Assembly (NCBI GenBank): GCA_025917655.1
Contig: CP084613.1
Location: 1,488,001 to 1,552,000 of the forward strand
Reading direction: 5' to 3'
Length of the DNA stretch: 64,000 bases
Origin: Chlorella sorokiniana
Taxonomy: Eukaryota > Chlorophyta > Trebouxiophyceae > Chlorellales > Chlorellaceae
Part shown: positions 36,279-47,583 of the stretch, piece after piece
Position numbering within the stretch: position 1 is the first letter of the stretch
Layout: each line of letters starts with the position of its first letter
Program-made: the position numbers and the translations under genes
The notes under the pieces: generated by a model
Told to the model about the DNA's origin: nothing
Seen by the model: the letters and a program-made list of their open reading frames with translations, nothing else
Database searches by the model: none

Positions 36279-37508
36279 TCAGCGTACCGCGCCAGCCTCA
36301 CCCTTGTCTTCTAGCTGCTGCAGGCGCTCCAGTGCCATGTAGCAGGTGGCGACGGACGGCAGCAGCATCTCGCCCCCAGCATGAGCCCCCGCAGCTCGGT
36401 CAGGCTCACGCGGCACACCTGCGGGGGCAGGGGGCGGCTGGCAGGGGCGGGTCTGTGCCAGGCGACCAGGGCCGTCGGTGAGACCTCGCCCGCCAGCTGC
36501 TGACCTGAATGAACTCCTCTGTGTCCCGCTGCCCCGGCTCCTCATCAGGCTGCGGGTCCAGCACCAGATACGCGTGGAAGCGGTTCCTGCACGGCGTGCG
36601 CCATCGCAACTCGTGCCCACACGCCGACAGCAAGGGGTGTGCCTGAGCGCCTTCTCGGCCTGGCCGCGCCGCGCCAGGCTGCCGCTCCCCACCTGCACCA
36701 CTTGACCTCGGGGATGCCCGGGTGGCCCTCAGGCATCAGCGGCACCCAAGTGCCCCCCGCCAGGCGCGCCTCCTCGCTCAGCTCCGCCGCCGCGCAGTCG
36801 CGGAAGCTGGCATGCTTGCGGGGTCGTAGGCGCCCGTGGGCAGGCACCACACCATGGAGTGGGGGCCCTGCGGGGGCGGCAGCACGCACGCATGCCGCTC
36901 GGGTCGCTACGGAACCGCTGGCTCTGCTCGGCTGGCATCCGGCCACGCGCAGACACTACGCTGCTGTCGCCCCTCAGCCCCTGCGTGGCCTGTCCCTCCC
37001 CTCTGCCAGACAGCACACTTTGCTTGATGCCACTGTCGAGCCTGTGGGCCTCTGCTCAGTGTCAGCGGTCAGCCCCACCTGAGCATACTCGCGGACGAGC
37101 GTCAGGCTGCCGTCAGCCGAGTGGTAGGGGAACACGATGCAGTAGTGAAACTCGGCTCCGGGGTGCCCAACCACGTCAAACTCGTGCACAGGGCCCTGCG
37201 GCAGCCGACCGCAGGGCCGTCGCTCACGCCGGTGCAGCCAGGAATGCAGCAGCTCCACCCGCCAAGCACCTGCCCACCTCTGCCTGCCCCTCGAGCGGCG
37301 GAAACTGCACTGCTTGGTTGTACAGCGTTAGGTAGCGAGCATGCACCACCTCCTCCTGCACTATGCTGAACTCGGGCCCTGCCGCCCTGCAGTGCCGTGG
37401 CACAGCGCTGCTGCTACCGCCGTCAGCCCCTCCCGCCACTGCTGCCCTGCGGTGCTGCTCTTGAGGGAGCTTGCTGCTACTTTCCCGTGCTTGCAAATCC
37501 GCTGCCAT
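36279..37508 (-). CDS. Nudix-fold protein with a degenerate Nudix box
   Basis: The ATG at 37508 gives MAADLQARESSSKLPQEQHR. Then EFSIVQEEVVHARYLTLYNQ, GPVHEFDVVGHPGAEFHYCI, VFPYHSADGSLTLVREYAQ and a Nudix-box-like region MVWCLPTGAYDPAKHASFRD, CAAAELSEEARLAGGTWVPL follow. The last exons give RNRFHAYLVLDPQPDEEPGQ, EEFIQVSLTELRGLMLGGEM and LPSVATCYMALERLQQLEDK, stop at 36279. The fold and order match Nudix hydrolases of the ADP-sugar type (strand, box, then EEFIxVxxxS/T-L). The box keeps ELSEEARL but the first Glu of Gx5E is His and the Arg of REL is Ala, so catalysis may be weak, altered or lost. Substrate unknown. Confidence 0.75.
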
Positions 37509-38019
37509 CGTGAGCCTGCCACTCCCTGCCCAAGGGAACCAGCACTGCAAGGCCGGGCGAGGCACAAGTCGAGCACAAACGCCAATGACCCTGCTTGATG
37601 CAAGCATGTGCACTAGATACCGATCGGAACCGTGTCTGATGACGCTAGGGCGAGTTTGGCTGTGCACAGTCCAAAGCACGGACAGCGTGCTGCAGGCGCC
37701 GCTGCGCCATGCTGAGCTTTCCCTCGCCTGCATTGGAGGTGTTTACGGTCTCTGCCTGGCCCATTGCTGTGGATTGCGTCATTTACCGTTTTTAAAGTTC
37801 CCCGTAGTGTCCAGGGCGGCTTGACAAGTATTTGTCAGTAAGGTTGAAAGCGGCGAGGTTTGTTGCACATCTGGTCGTCTTGTAGTAATATCGAACCACT
37901 GAAGCATGTGTGGCGGTGAGCAGACGAGCTTGTAATTGCGATCACAGGCCAGTCGGTTTGTCCGAGCGCCTTGGGGGCACTGCAAACATCCCTTTCCTAT
38001 GCACACAGGTGATTTTTAG
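37509..38019. promoter_or_regulatory. Divergent promoter region, Nudix-like / BRCT-BAH gene
   Basis: 511 bases between divergent starts; A/T-rich around 37780-37900, where promoters would be expected. No repeat or coding feature recognised. Confidence 0.45.
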
Positions 38020-41000
38020 ATGTCGCAGCAGCTGCCCACGAGCGACCAACCCCAACAGGCGCTGGTTGGCGGAACAAGTGCCACAGCTCCGCCTTCTTTG
38101 GGGGACATCCTGCTTGGCACTGAGAGCGTTGGGCTTGCAGGGCAGCAGCAGCGTGGAGATGTGGGGATGATTGGACTGGTTCATTACTCTGAGGAGGCCC
38201 TGCGACAAACGCTGGAAGGGGCGCCAATCAGCGCAGTGCGCAGGTGGGTGTGCTGCTCATCCCGGGCATCGTTCCACTGTTTGTGGCACTTTACAGCACT
38301 GCATCCCCGCCTCATGCCACCTTCTCCCTGTTCATGCAGCAACAGATCGCGCGCCCCCAGCTCCGCGAGCCCTTTGTCAGGAAGCGCCTTTGTGACGCCT
38401 GGCCATCTGGCGGGCAGCCGCCGGCACAGCACTGGGTGCAGCGATCCCCTCCGCCCCCAGGCCAGCTGTGCCTTGGCGGCAGCACGCCAGCAGCAGCAGC
38501 ATGACATTGCGGGCGTGCCACCCGAGGCTGCTGCTGACCTGCCTGCGCCGCCGTCGGCAGCGGGGGTTGCCGCACAGGCCGGGAGCTGGCTGAGGCCGCG
38601 GCGGCACTGCTGGCAGGCTGGCCAGCTACCCAGGAGGTGATGCTTCCCATGGCAGCCGTGCCCTCTGCGCCGTCGCCTGCGCCCCTTGCTGGTGCACCCG
38701 CCGTGGGTACCGCAGCTGCGCTGCCAGCCGTGCCGACAGAGCAGGTGCTGCTCCCAGCCACAGCTGCTGTGCTGCCGACCCTGCCAGCCACGCAGCAAGT
38801 GCTGGGCCCCTGGGCGGCGGCAGACGGCGCAGCTGCGGGAGATGCATGTGCTCCAGCTGGTCCCGGCAGCGAAGCAGCCCGGGCGCAGCTCTCGCAAGAG
38901 CCTCAGCGGGCGGCAGCGCCCGCGGGTGCAGCTGCAGACGCCAGCCCCGCCCGGGACGCGCTGCGACCCTCCCAAGAATTGCGGCAGGCAGCAGCTGCGA
39001 CGGCCGCGGCCGCTGTTGCCGGCGCATTGGCAGCTGCTGCAGTGACTCCTGCACAAGTCACTGGCGGTGCCCAGCGGGCGGCGCTCGATGGCGTCCACCC
39101 CGACTCTCGGCATGGGGGTCGCAGGCGGCAGGGCCGACCGGCGCCCCAGCCCCAGCAGACAGCGCTGGCGAGCAGCCGCGCCCGGACGTCCAGCTGGCTG
39201 CTCCCCGGAAGCGGCAGCCGCCGACGTTGATGCGCAGGCAGCGGCGGCCGCTCAAGCGAGGCGGGCAGCTGGCAAAGCCGCTGCCGGTGCCACACCTGCG
39301 GATCAGCACCATCCCGCAAACCAGCAGGCCCAAGCGGTGCCGCCAGGCCCGCCGACAGCCACGCCGCCCAGCAGCGATGCGGCAGGCAGCGACAGCGGTG
39401 GCAGCAGCCTGTACAGCGGGGAGCTCAGCAGCGGCAGCGACAGCAGCGACGACGAGGCGGTGCCACCCAGCCCGCTGGGCACGTGGGAGGAGGTGGCGGC
39501 GGCGGGAGCAGGAGGCGGCGCCCTGCTGCGCGACTCGCCAGAGGGTGAGCCCTTGCCGTGCAGCAAGCGCTCCGCGGTTGCACACCGCTGTTTCTGTTTG
39601 GGTGGCGGGCCCGCTGGATGCCCCTGAAGTGTGTTGCTGCTACGTGGCGCAGATGCGGGAGAGGCTGAGGACGTGTCGCAGTGTCAGAGCCTGCATGGGA
39701 GGGAGGCAGAGACGCAGGTGTGTTTGGGGGTCAGGGCCTGACGGCGGCGCGGTGGCGTGACACAGTGCGCTGCCGCGAGGGCCAGTGAGGCCGCCCAGGA
39801 TGAAGGCCATGGCAGCGCGGAGCACGCCCAGGGCGGCAGCCTGTTGACGGGCAGCCGGGGTCCCGCCTGACCCTCAGGCATCCACCATGCAGCTGCTTCC
39901 TCGGCGCTTCCGGCTCCGCAGATTGAGATCGACCTGCAGCACGACCAGTTCAAAGGGGGCGACGCGCTGGCGGCTGTGCGCGTGTTTGCCGTGGGGGACA
40001 CGATCTCCGGTGAGGCTGCAGGCAGGGGGTGGGGGGCCATGACGCCGCGGTGTGACCCGCAGCGCTGGCGCAAGGGCCTCGAGCGCACGCCGCTGCCTGG
40101 GCCTCGAGCCCTCCCCTCCGCCCTCCTCCTCTCCCCTCCCTGCAGCCACCTTGGCCAGCCTGCTGCGCAGCAAGGAGGAGGTGGAGCGCGTGCCGCTGAG
40201 GGTGAGGAGGGGGGCGGGGAGGAAGAGGGTCCTCGCAGTGCTGCCTGGAACTCCCTCAGCCCCACCCGCCGCCCGTTCATTTCACAGCTGCTGGCATCGT
40301 GCTGGTGGCCCCTTGCTGGTATGTTTGAACCCCCCCCCGGTAGAACAAGGCGGTGATGCAGCGGGCCATCTGGCGCAGCTTCCGCTTGGTCGGCCTGGAC
40401 GCCACGCTGGCGCTGGAGCACGGCAGCCAGCAGGGCGGGGCGGCGGCGCCTGGCAGCAGGGAAGGCGGCGCGCTGCCCCGCTGGGCGCCAAGCAGGAGGC
40501 ACGCCTCGCCCGCCACCTGTGCACCCCGGACCAGGTGCAGCAGCGGCAGCAGCGGTGGGAGGCGGAGGGGGAGGTGGGCGACGAGCGGCGGCAGCGGCAG
40601 GCCAGGTCCCGCGGGGCGCACGCAGCCGCCAGCGCTCCTCGCGGCGTGGTGCGACGGTTGAAGGCCGCCCAGCGGGGCTCGGCAACACCCCCGCTCCCCA
40701 CAGCACCGCTCGCCAGCGGCGGCCGGCTGCAGGGGCTTGGGGGCGGCGGCGCCGCCTGCCGCAACTCCCGGGCCTGGCTCAGCTGCGGCAGCGACGGGTG
40801 TGTACGCTCAGCTTCTCGGCCCTGGGGCATTGGAGTTGGAGCCAACCCAGGTGCAGGCAGCCGCCCTGGCTGCTGCGGCGGCGGCAGCTGCTGCCGTGAT
40901 GGCGGCCCCTGCCGACGGCCCCTCCCAGCTGGAGCTGGCCGCCACTCCGGGGGGCACCGCCACGCTGGCTGCCGCGTCGGCCCTGCGGGCCCTGATGCCG

Positions 41001-44000
41001 GGCTGGGAGGGCGGCGTGGCGGGGCAGGGGAGGGCCAGGCTGGGCCGCTGCCCTCGGCCGACAGGTCGTCGCAGCTGGAGCTGGAGCCGCGGGGGCGGGG
41101 GCCGCCCTGGTGCCGCCATTGGCGCCAGCTGAGCAGCCAGCGGGAGGAGCAGCAGCGGGCCCCCTGCAGGCACACCCCAGAACCGGCCCCTGCAGGGACG
41201 GAGGCAGCCGCACCCAGACCGCCCCTTGCAGGCGCAGCAGCGGCGGCTGGGCAGCCCCCACTGCCGCGGGCACAGCGCTGGTGGATACCCCTGCCGAGGG
41301 CTCCGCGGCCGCAGCGGCAGCGGGGCCAGCAGCCGCGCCGGCGGGAGCGGCCAGCCCGCCGTCTGCCAGGCGGCGCCGAGCCAGCGCCGCACGCTTTGGC
41401 AGCGCCCCAGGCGACCCGTTTGACCTGCTGCTGGCCAGCCAGGGCAGCCAGCCGCCGCCGCAGGCCGCCACCGAGGGCATGCCTGGGGATGCGTCACCCC
41501 GGCCCACGGCCATGCATTGCGCAGCAGCTGGCTGGTGGGGGCTGGTGCGCTGGTGTGCACGGTCGGCGGCAGCAGGCGCAGGAGGGGGTTGAGCGGCAGG
41601 ACAGGCAGCAGATAGCTGGTGAAGCTGCCGAGGCTGGTGGGGCGGAGGGCGGCGGCGCCGACGCCGCCCAGCCCGACATAGGCGCGGAGGCAGACACGCC
41701 CAGCGGCGTGCACCCTCCCGCCTCCCTCCTGGCTGTCGCGTCTCCGCAGCAGGCCGCTCAGCAAGGGCAGGCGGGTGACGGCGGGCGGAGCGAGCGCGAG
41801 GGCAAGCAGCGCAGCAGGGTGTCTGAGACGCCGGCGGAGGGCGGGCCCAGCCCTCGCAGGCAGGCAGAGGCGCCGGCGGCAGTGCAGGCTGGCGGCGGCC
41901 CCCGCGAGCAGGGCCCACAAGCGCCCGCAGCCGCGGGTGCAGGCCAGCAGGGCGGCGGCGACGTCGTCGTCATCCCGGACACAGAGGAGGAGCAGCAGCA
42001 GCGGCAGCGTGCCGACGCTGCCGCTCTGCCCGCAACGGCGGTCGTGCTTGTCACCGACAGCCGGGGCACAGCTGGCGCTGACGCCGCTGCTGCCGGGCTG
42101 CAGCCGGAGCAGCGCAGCGAGCAGCAGAGCCGGCAGCTGGAGCAGCAGGCCGGCGCGGCTGCCCCGGGCGCGGCGGCCGAAGCTGCGGTCGTGCCGCCCC
42201 ACGCAGGAGGCGCGGCTGGGGAGGCTGCGGTGGGCAGCCAGCAGGTGGCGCAGGCCCTGCAGCTGGTGGCGCACCTGTCGTCCGGCCTGGCCGCCACGCA
42301 GGACCCGCCGCCGCTCATGGCTGCGGAGCCGGCCGTGGCGGCTCTGGGCGGCTCCGCCTGCCCGCACCCTGCTCAGGGCGGCAGCCCCAGCCCTGGCGAT
42401 GCAGCGGCGGCGACGGCGAGCCCCACACGTGCCGCGGGTGGCGCGGCGGTCAGCCCGCGGGGCGCCGCCGCTGGCGCCAGCCGCTGGATCTCAGCGACAG
42501 CGAGGTGGAGGGGAGCGGGAGGGGGCGGCGGCGGCGGCGGCAGCGGTGCAGCGGCGGCAGCAGGCCGCTGCGGGGCCGCCGCCCAGGGCATCCCCCGACG
42601 TCGCCCTGCTGGGTGCCAGGTCAGCGCTGCTCCACGGTTGGAGGGATGGGGTCATGAGCAGGGGGTGCACGTGCAGCTGAAGCGCTCCTTGTGTGCGTCC
42701 CTCCTCGCCCCTGCTGCGCCCCACACGCGCGCTGCACACCCCCCCCACCACCACCACCACCCACACGCACGCTGCAGGGTGAGCCGGCGGGAGCTGCGGC
42801 GCAAGCAGCGCGCCTCCCTGCTGGCCGGTGTGATGGCCCCCGCCGGCGCACGGCCAGACCTGGGCCTGCCTGCTGCGCAGCAGCGGCGGCGGCTGGCGGC
42901 GGCAGCGGCGGCCCCCTCGCTCCAGGCGCCCCAGGCAGCAGCGGCAGCAGGCGCCAGCCCGACGCGGCGGCGGCGCCCACGCAGCAACAGCCGCTCGCCG
43001 GTGGCCTCGCCCGGCCGGGCGGCGCGGGCAGCAAGTCGCCCGGGCGCGTGCCGGCGCGCTCGCCTCTGCAGGCGCTGCGCAGGCCGCCCCCGCCTGCAGC
43101 CACACGCAGCCCAGCAGTCGGGCGGGAGGCGGCGGAGGCGCAGGGCCGCTCCAAGGCCGGGGCCAGCCTGCCTGGGGGCCCTCCCGCGGGTGAGGTGGCA
43201 GCCAGGGCTGTCGCCGCTCCTGGAGCCAGCAGGGCTGGGGGCCCCGCAAAGCACAGCGGCCTGCTGGATGACGCCCCCTGCTTCGTGGACTCCGACATGG
43301 CGGCGGCGGCGGCCGCGGGCGCCCGCGCAGCGGCGGCAGGCGCAGCCGCCATGCCTCGACCCGCTGTCGCGCAGCAGCCTGCCGCTGCACAGCCCTGCGC
43401 GCCGCCTGCCGGTGCAGCAGCGGTCCCGCAACCGCCCCCGCCCCTGCCTGCCGCGGTGGCGTCACCTGCCGCCGCCGCTGTGCAGCGGGATGGTACCGCA
43501 GAGGCTGGAGCTGCTGGCAGGGAGCCGGCGCGCGCGGCTCGGCAGCAGCAGCGGCTGCTGCAGCACCCGGTGGCGGCGCTGGCGCGCCACGCGGCGGCTG
43601 CTGGGGCCGGCGGCGGCGGCGGCTCTAAGGACCCCTACAGGTGAGGGGCTCGCTGCTGGGGCCACCATCTGTGGTGAACTATCAGGAAGGATTTACCATC
43701 TGGGGTCTCACCCTCCCGGCTCCTCACAACTGCTGCCACCCGCCCCCTCCCGCCTGCACAGGTTCCCGGGCAGCAGCGGCACCGGCGGCGACCAAAACTC
43801 TGGCGATGCAGGCAACCTGCCTGGCCCGCCGGGCTCGCCGGGAGGGTTGGGCGGCCGCCTGAGCCCCAGCGCGGCGGCGGCGGCTCAGCGGCGGGCGCAT
43901 CAGGTCGCCGGCAGCCTCCCCCAGCAAGCCGGCGGCCAGCGGGGCAGAGCGTGCCACGGCGGCGCTCGCGGCTGCGCAGCCTGAGGCGGCCCGGTGCAGC

Positions 44001-44784
44001 GCCAGCGGCAGCAGGCGGAGGCGGAGGGGGTGAGGAGGGCGAGGCAGCTGGCGGCTGGGCTGCCGAGCCCGGGCTGCTGGTCACCCTGCTGCCCCACCCA
44101 GTCATCCAGACAGCCCCAGACGCGGCCGGCCCGGAAGCGGCAGCGGCGTGGCAAGCCGCGTGCGCGGGCGGCCGCCCTGCCCGCGTGCCTCGCAAGCCGG
44201 CCCGGTTGATGCAGAGCCCTGGGAGGCCGCCAGCAGCAGCTGTTGGTGCCGCCGGCGAGCCGCCGCCGCCGGGCCAGCGGCAGGTGCCTGGCACAGGTGG
44301 CGGGCAGGCGGGGCTGAAGCGTCGGCCGGCATCACCCGCAGCGGCGGGCCCCCAGGCCGGTGCCCCGCAGCAGCCGGAGGCCAAGCGGCGGCGCGGCACT
44401 CCCAGAGCCGCGGCGGACGTCACGCCTCCGCCGCCGCCGCCGCCGCCCGTGGCCGACAGCGAAGACCAAACCATTGCCGAGGTGGGCGGGTGCCCTCGCG
44501 GTCCTGCTGACTGTGCGGGAAGTGTGGCGCCTGCGCCTGCTCTGCCTGCAGCTGGCGGCGGCCAGCCAAGCCGCCAGGCTCCGCTGCCCGCGCCCCCACC
44601 GCGGCCCGCCCGCCCCCTCCCTGTGCCCGCAGTACCTGCGCACCCACCCGCCCCGCCAGGCAGCGCAGCCCGCCTCCAGGCCGGGGTGCAGCAGGTGCAG
44701 GTATAGCCGCGCAGGCTGCAGCAGGTGCCGCCACGAGGGCCCCGCCGCGCCCTCGCCCCACCTGCAAGCACGCCGGCCTGCCGC

Positions 44785-44829
<45 letters not shown>

Positions 44830-47302
44830 CAGCGCAGGGTGCGTGCCGCTCTCGAAGACTCCCAAGGCCGCCCCGCCGGCGCCAGCGGGGCATCCATCCC
44901 AGAAGCGGCGGCGGCGCTCGCAGGCAGCCCTGGAGCACCCCAGCCAGCCAGGGGAGGAGGAGGGGGAGGAGGGGTGCGGCAGGCCCACTCAGAGCCTGGC
45001 CTCCCAGCCCTCGCCAGGGCCCAGCCCTGCCACGGCGGCGGCGAAGCGGCGAGCGGAGTCGGCTCTGCCTCAGGCAAGCCTCATGCCCTCCCGCTGTGCC
45101 CGCCCAGCACAGCAGCGCTCTTTGCGGTGCTCTGCAGGGGTGCAGGCCCTGCTGCTGCTGCAAGTGTTGTGGCGCACCTCCCTTGTTGGCGGTCGGGACA
45201 CGCCCCGCTGGGCCCCCTTGCAGGTCGCTGCTTCGAGGGCTGCGTCTTCCTGGTGACCGGCTTTGCCGCCAAGGGCGCCGAGCAGGCGGCGGCGGCGGCT
45301 GAGGAGAAGGCGCGCGTGCTGGCCGCGCTGCGCGACCACGGCGCCGCTGTGCTGGAGGCCGTGCCAGACCCCCCCGCAGGCCTGCGCGCGTCGCCAGTCT
45401 GCGGGCTCCGCCAGCTGGCTCTGCAGCCCCTGCCCACCGCGCTGGTGGCCGACCGCCCCACCCGCACCCCCAAGTTCGTCTACGCCGCCGTGCGGGGCCT
45501 GCCCTGCGTGACGCCCGCCTGGGTGCTGGCCTGCGCGGGGCAAAGGCCCAGGTGAGGGGCCGGCCTTCCTGCACCCTGCAGCCGCACAGCACGCGCCCGG
45601 CTGCCTGGGCGGCTGAGCACCGGGTGGATTCCTTTACTTACCGCCCCCTGCAGCTGCCCATGCGCGGCAAGGAGCACCTGCTGCAAGAGCCGAGGACGGC
45701 GGCGGGCGGGGGCACCCCCGGGCATCTTTGCTGGGCTGCGCATACACCTGGCCCTGCCCAGGCAGCTGGAGGGCAGGGTGGGGGCCTCCCTGGGCCCCCT
45801 GCTGCGCCACGCAGGCGAGCAGGCGTGGGCAAGGGGCCGCTTCTATCGAAAACCTGATGGGATGGTTGGAGGGGCCGTAGCGGGGCTTCACTGGCCAGTG
45901 GGCTGCCACCGGTGAGGGTCGGCTGGGCGGCCCAATCCGACCTGGCTGCCCGGTACGCGTGTCCACCGCAGGCGCTGAGCTGGCGCGTTGCCTGTCCCGC
46001 CAAGGCCGCGCCGGCGTGGAGGAGCCCTGCTGCGACCTGCTGCTGCTGAACGAGGAGGACTGGGGGAGGAGGGGGCGGCCCCGACGGCCGCAAGGCAGCG
46101 CGTGACCTGCTGCGCTGTGCGCGCTGCCTGCACGTGCCGGTGCAGAGGCGGGAGTGGGCCATCGAGGTGGGGCCGCCGCCGCTCCCGGCTCGCGCTCCCT
46201 GCACCGCATCCCCTGCATGTTGTGTGGCGACGCTGGCTTTTGGCAGCCGTTGAGGCCGCCTCAAAATTCACTTGACTCCCTGCCTGTTCAGGCCATGATT
46301 GCTGGCAAGCTGCCCGACGGGTTTAATGATGCCACGCCCATCCAGCGCCGCCTGCCTCCCGCCACCACACCCAGACGTGCACACAGCGGCAGCGGCAGCG
46401 GCGCGGCCAGCGGGGCGGCCGGTGGCGCGGTCATTGCGCCAGCCGCCACGCCTGCTGCGCCTGAGCCGCAAGGTCTCAGCCCACTGGCAGTGGCTGCAGG
46501 CGCAGCCGCGGCTGCCACGACTGCTGTCATGCTGGCGGCGTCCCCGCCTCGAGGGAGCAAGCGGGCGGGCACAGGAGCTGCCAAGGAGCAGCAGCAGCAG
46601 GTCCAGCCACATGGGCAGCAGCAGCAGCAGCAGCAGCTTGGCCGGGTGCAACAGCAGCGGCGTGAGGCTGATGGGGGTGTGAGCCGCGGTGGGCGGGCGA
46701 CGAGGTGGGCCCGCCCCCGGCATGAGGGCCACCCCTTCCGCCGCTTCTACCCCGCCTTTGCGCTGGGGGCACACGCTGGCGCTCGGCGACTTTGCTGAGG
46801 CTCAGTTTTCGGGGGAGGGGGCGCGCGCGCGTGGTGCAGGTGCGTGCTGAGCCCGCAGGTTTTGGCGGCTACCTCCCTGCTTCAATTGCTTGCCATGCCC
46901 GCCTTGCTTGCGGTTTGCGCCCATCACCCGCCCGCTGCGCCCCAGCGCAGATGATGGCGCTGTGGGGGCGAGGGCGGCGGCCACATGTTTGCCCGCCTGC
47001 GCCGCTTCTACCGCCCTGCGGAGACGCCGCTGGCGGCCATGGGCGGCCCCTGCCACCTGCTGCGCACTGACGAGGTGTACGACCGCGTGCCGCTGGGGGC
47101 GGTGCTGCGCAAGTGCGCCGTCACGCTGCCGCCCGACGCAAGGGAGGGTGCGCCCGGTGCGGCTGGCGGTGCGGGGGCGCTGCCTGCCTACGTGTGCGTG
47201 GCCCAGCTGGACCTGGAGGTGATGATGGCGGGGCGCTGCCGCCAGGCTGCGGCATCCCGCCGGCAGCAGCAGGCGGGTGATGCCTGCTCATCTTGTGTTT
47301 GA
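38020..47302 (+). CDS. Giant 53BP1-like tandem-BRCT protein with a C-terminal BAH-like domain
   Basis: The ATG at 38020 gives MSQQLPTSDQPQQALVGGTS. About 7 kb of Ala/Gln/Pro/Ser-rich, mostly disordered sequence follows, with basic clusters (KRRPASPAAAG, EAKRRRGTPRA) and a SUMO-interaction-like DVVVIPDTEEE near 41962-41995. A BRCT exon spans 45224-45551: GRCFEGCVFLVTGFAAKGAE, ALVADRPTRTPKFVYAAVRG, LPCVTPAWVLAC. A second BRCT follows: IFAGLRIHLALPRQLEGRVG, then CDLLLLNEEDW, then DLLRCARCLHVPVQRREWAI and EAMIAGKLPDGF. The pattern matches the 53BP1/Crb2 tandem BRCT. Last comes a BAH-like part: ALGDFAEAQFSGEGARARVV, GGGHMFARLRRFYRPAETP, HLLRTDEVYDRVPLGAVLRK, CAVTLP, stop at 47302. The expected role is a chromatin-binding DNA-damage adaptor. 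Frames change many times at C/G runs, so the middle is uncertain and I cannot exclude two genes. Confidence 0.72.
44786..44827 (+). repeat. CAG microsatellite coding Gln14
   Basis: Fourteen pure CAG units in frame in the BRCT-BAH gene, giving 14 glutamines in the disordered region ahead of the BRCT repeats. Pure codon repeats like this tend to vary in length between strains. Confidence 0.9.
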
Positions 47303-47583
47303 GTTAACAAAGGGCTCGTCTGGCTGTTCGCACTCGCCCAAATTGCTTCACTTGCAACGTACAACTGTCACAGCGTCACAACTTTCAATCTCGTTCTTAA
47401 ATTTGTCGACAATCCAACGATCGGTCTTTATTAAACACCATCGAGCGCCAGAGTGTTTTCCTTTTCCAAGGCACGCTGCCAGCTCAGAGGTGAGTGACAC
47501 GTCATCCGGGGCGCGCACTTCGAGAGACACAGCATCCCTCGGATTGCCAACCTCCTGCTCTGTTCACCAACGTTAACGAGATC
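47303..47583. promoter_or_regulatory. Promoter and leader of the raffinose-synthase gene
   Basis: Tandem gap of 281 bases with a clear drop in GC around 47330-47440, typical here of a 3' UTR followed by a promoter. Confidence 0.4.

Noticed and set aside
40052-43984. A single uninterrupted 1310-codon frame on the plus strand
   Set aside because: The length comes from high GC and few stop codons. The best protein-like blocks in this span switch between all three frames, so it is not taken as one protein as it stands; it is only part of the BRCT-BAH gene.
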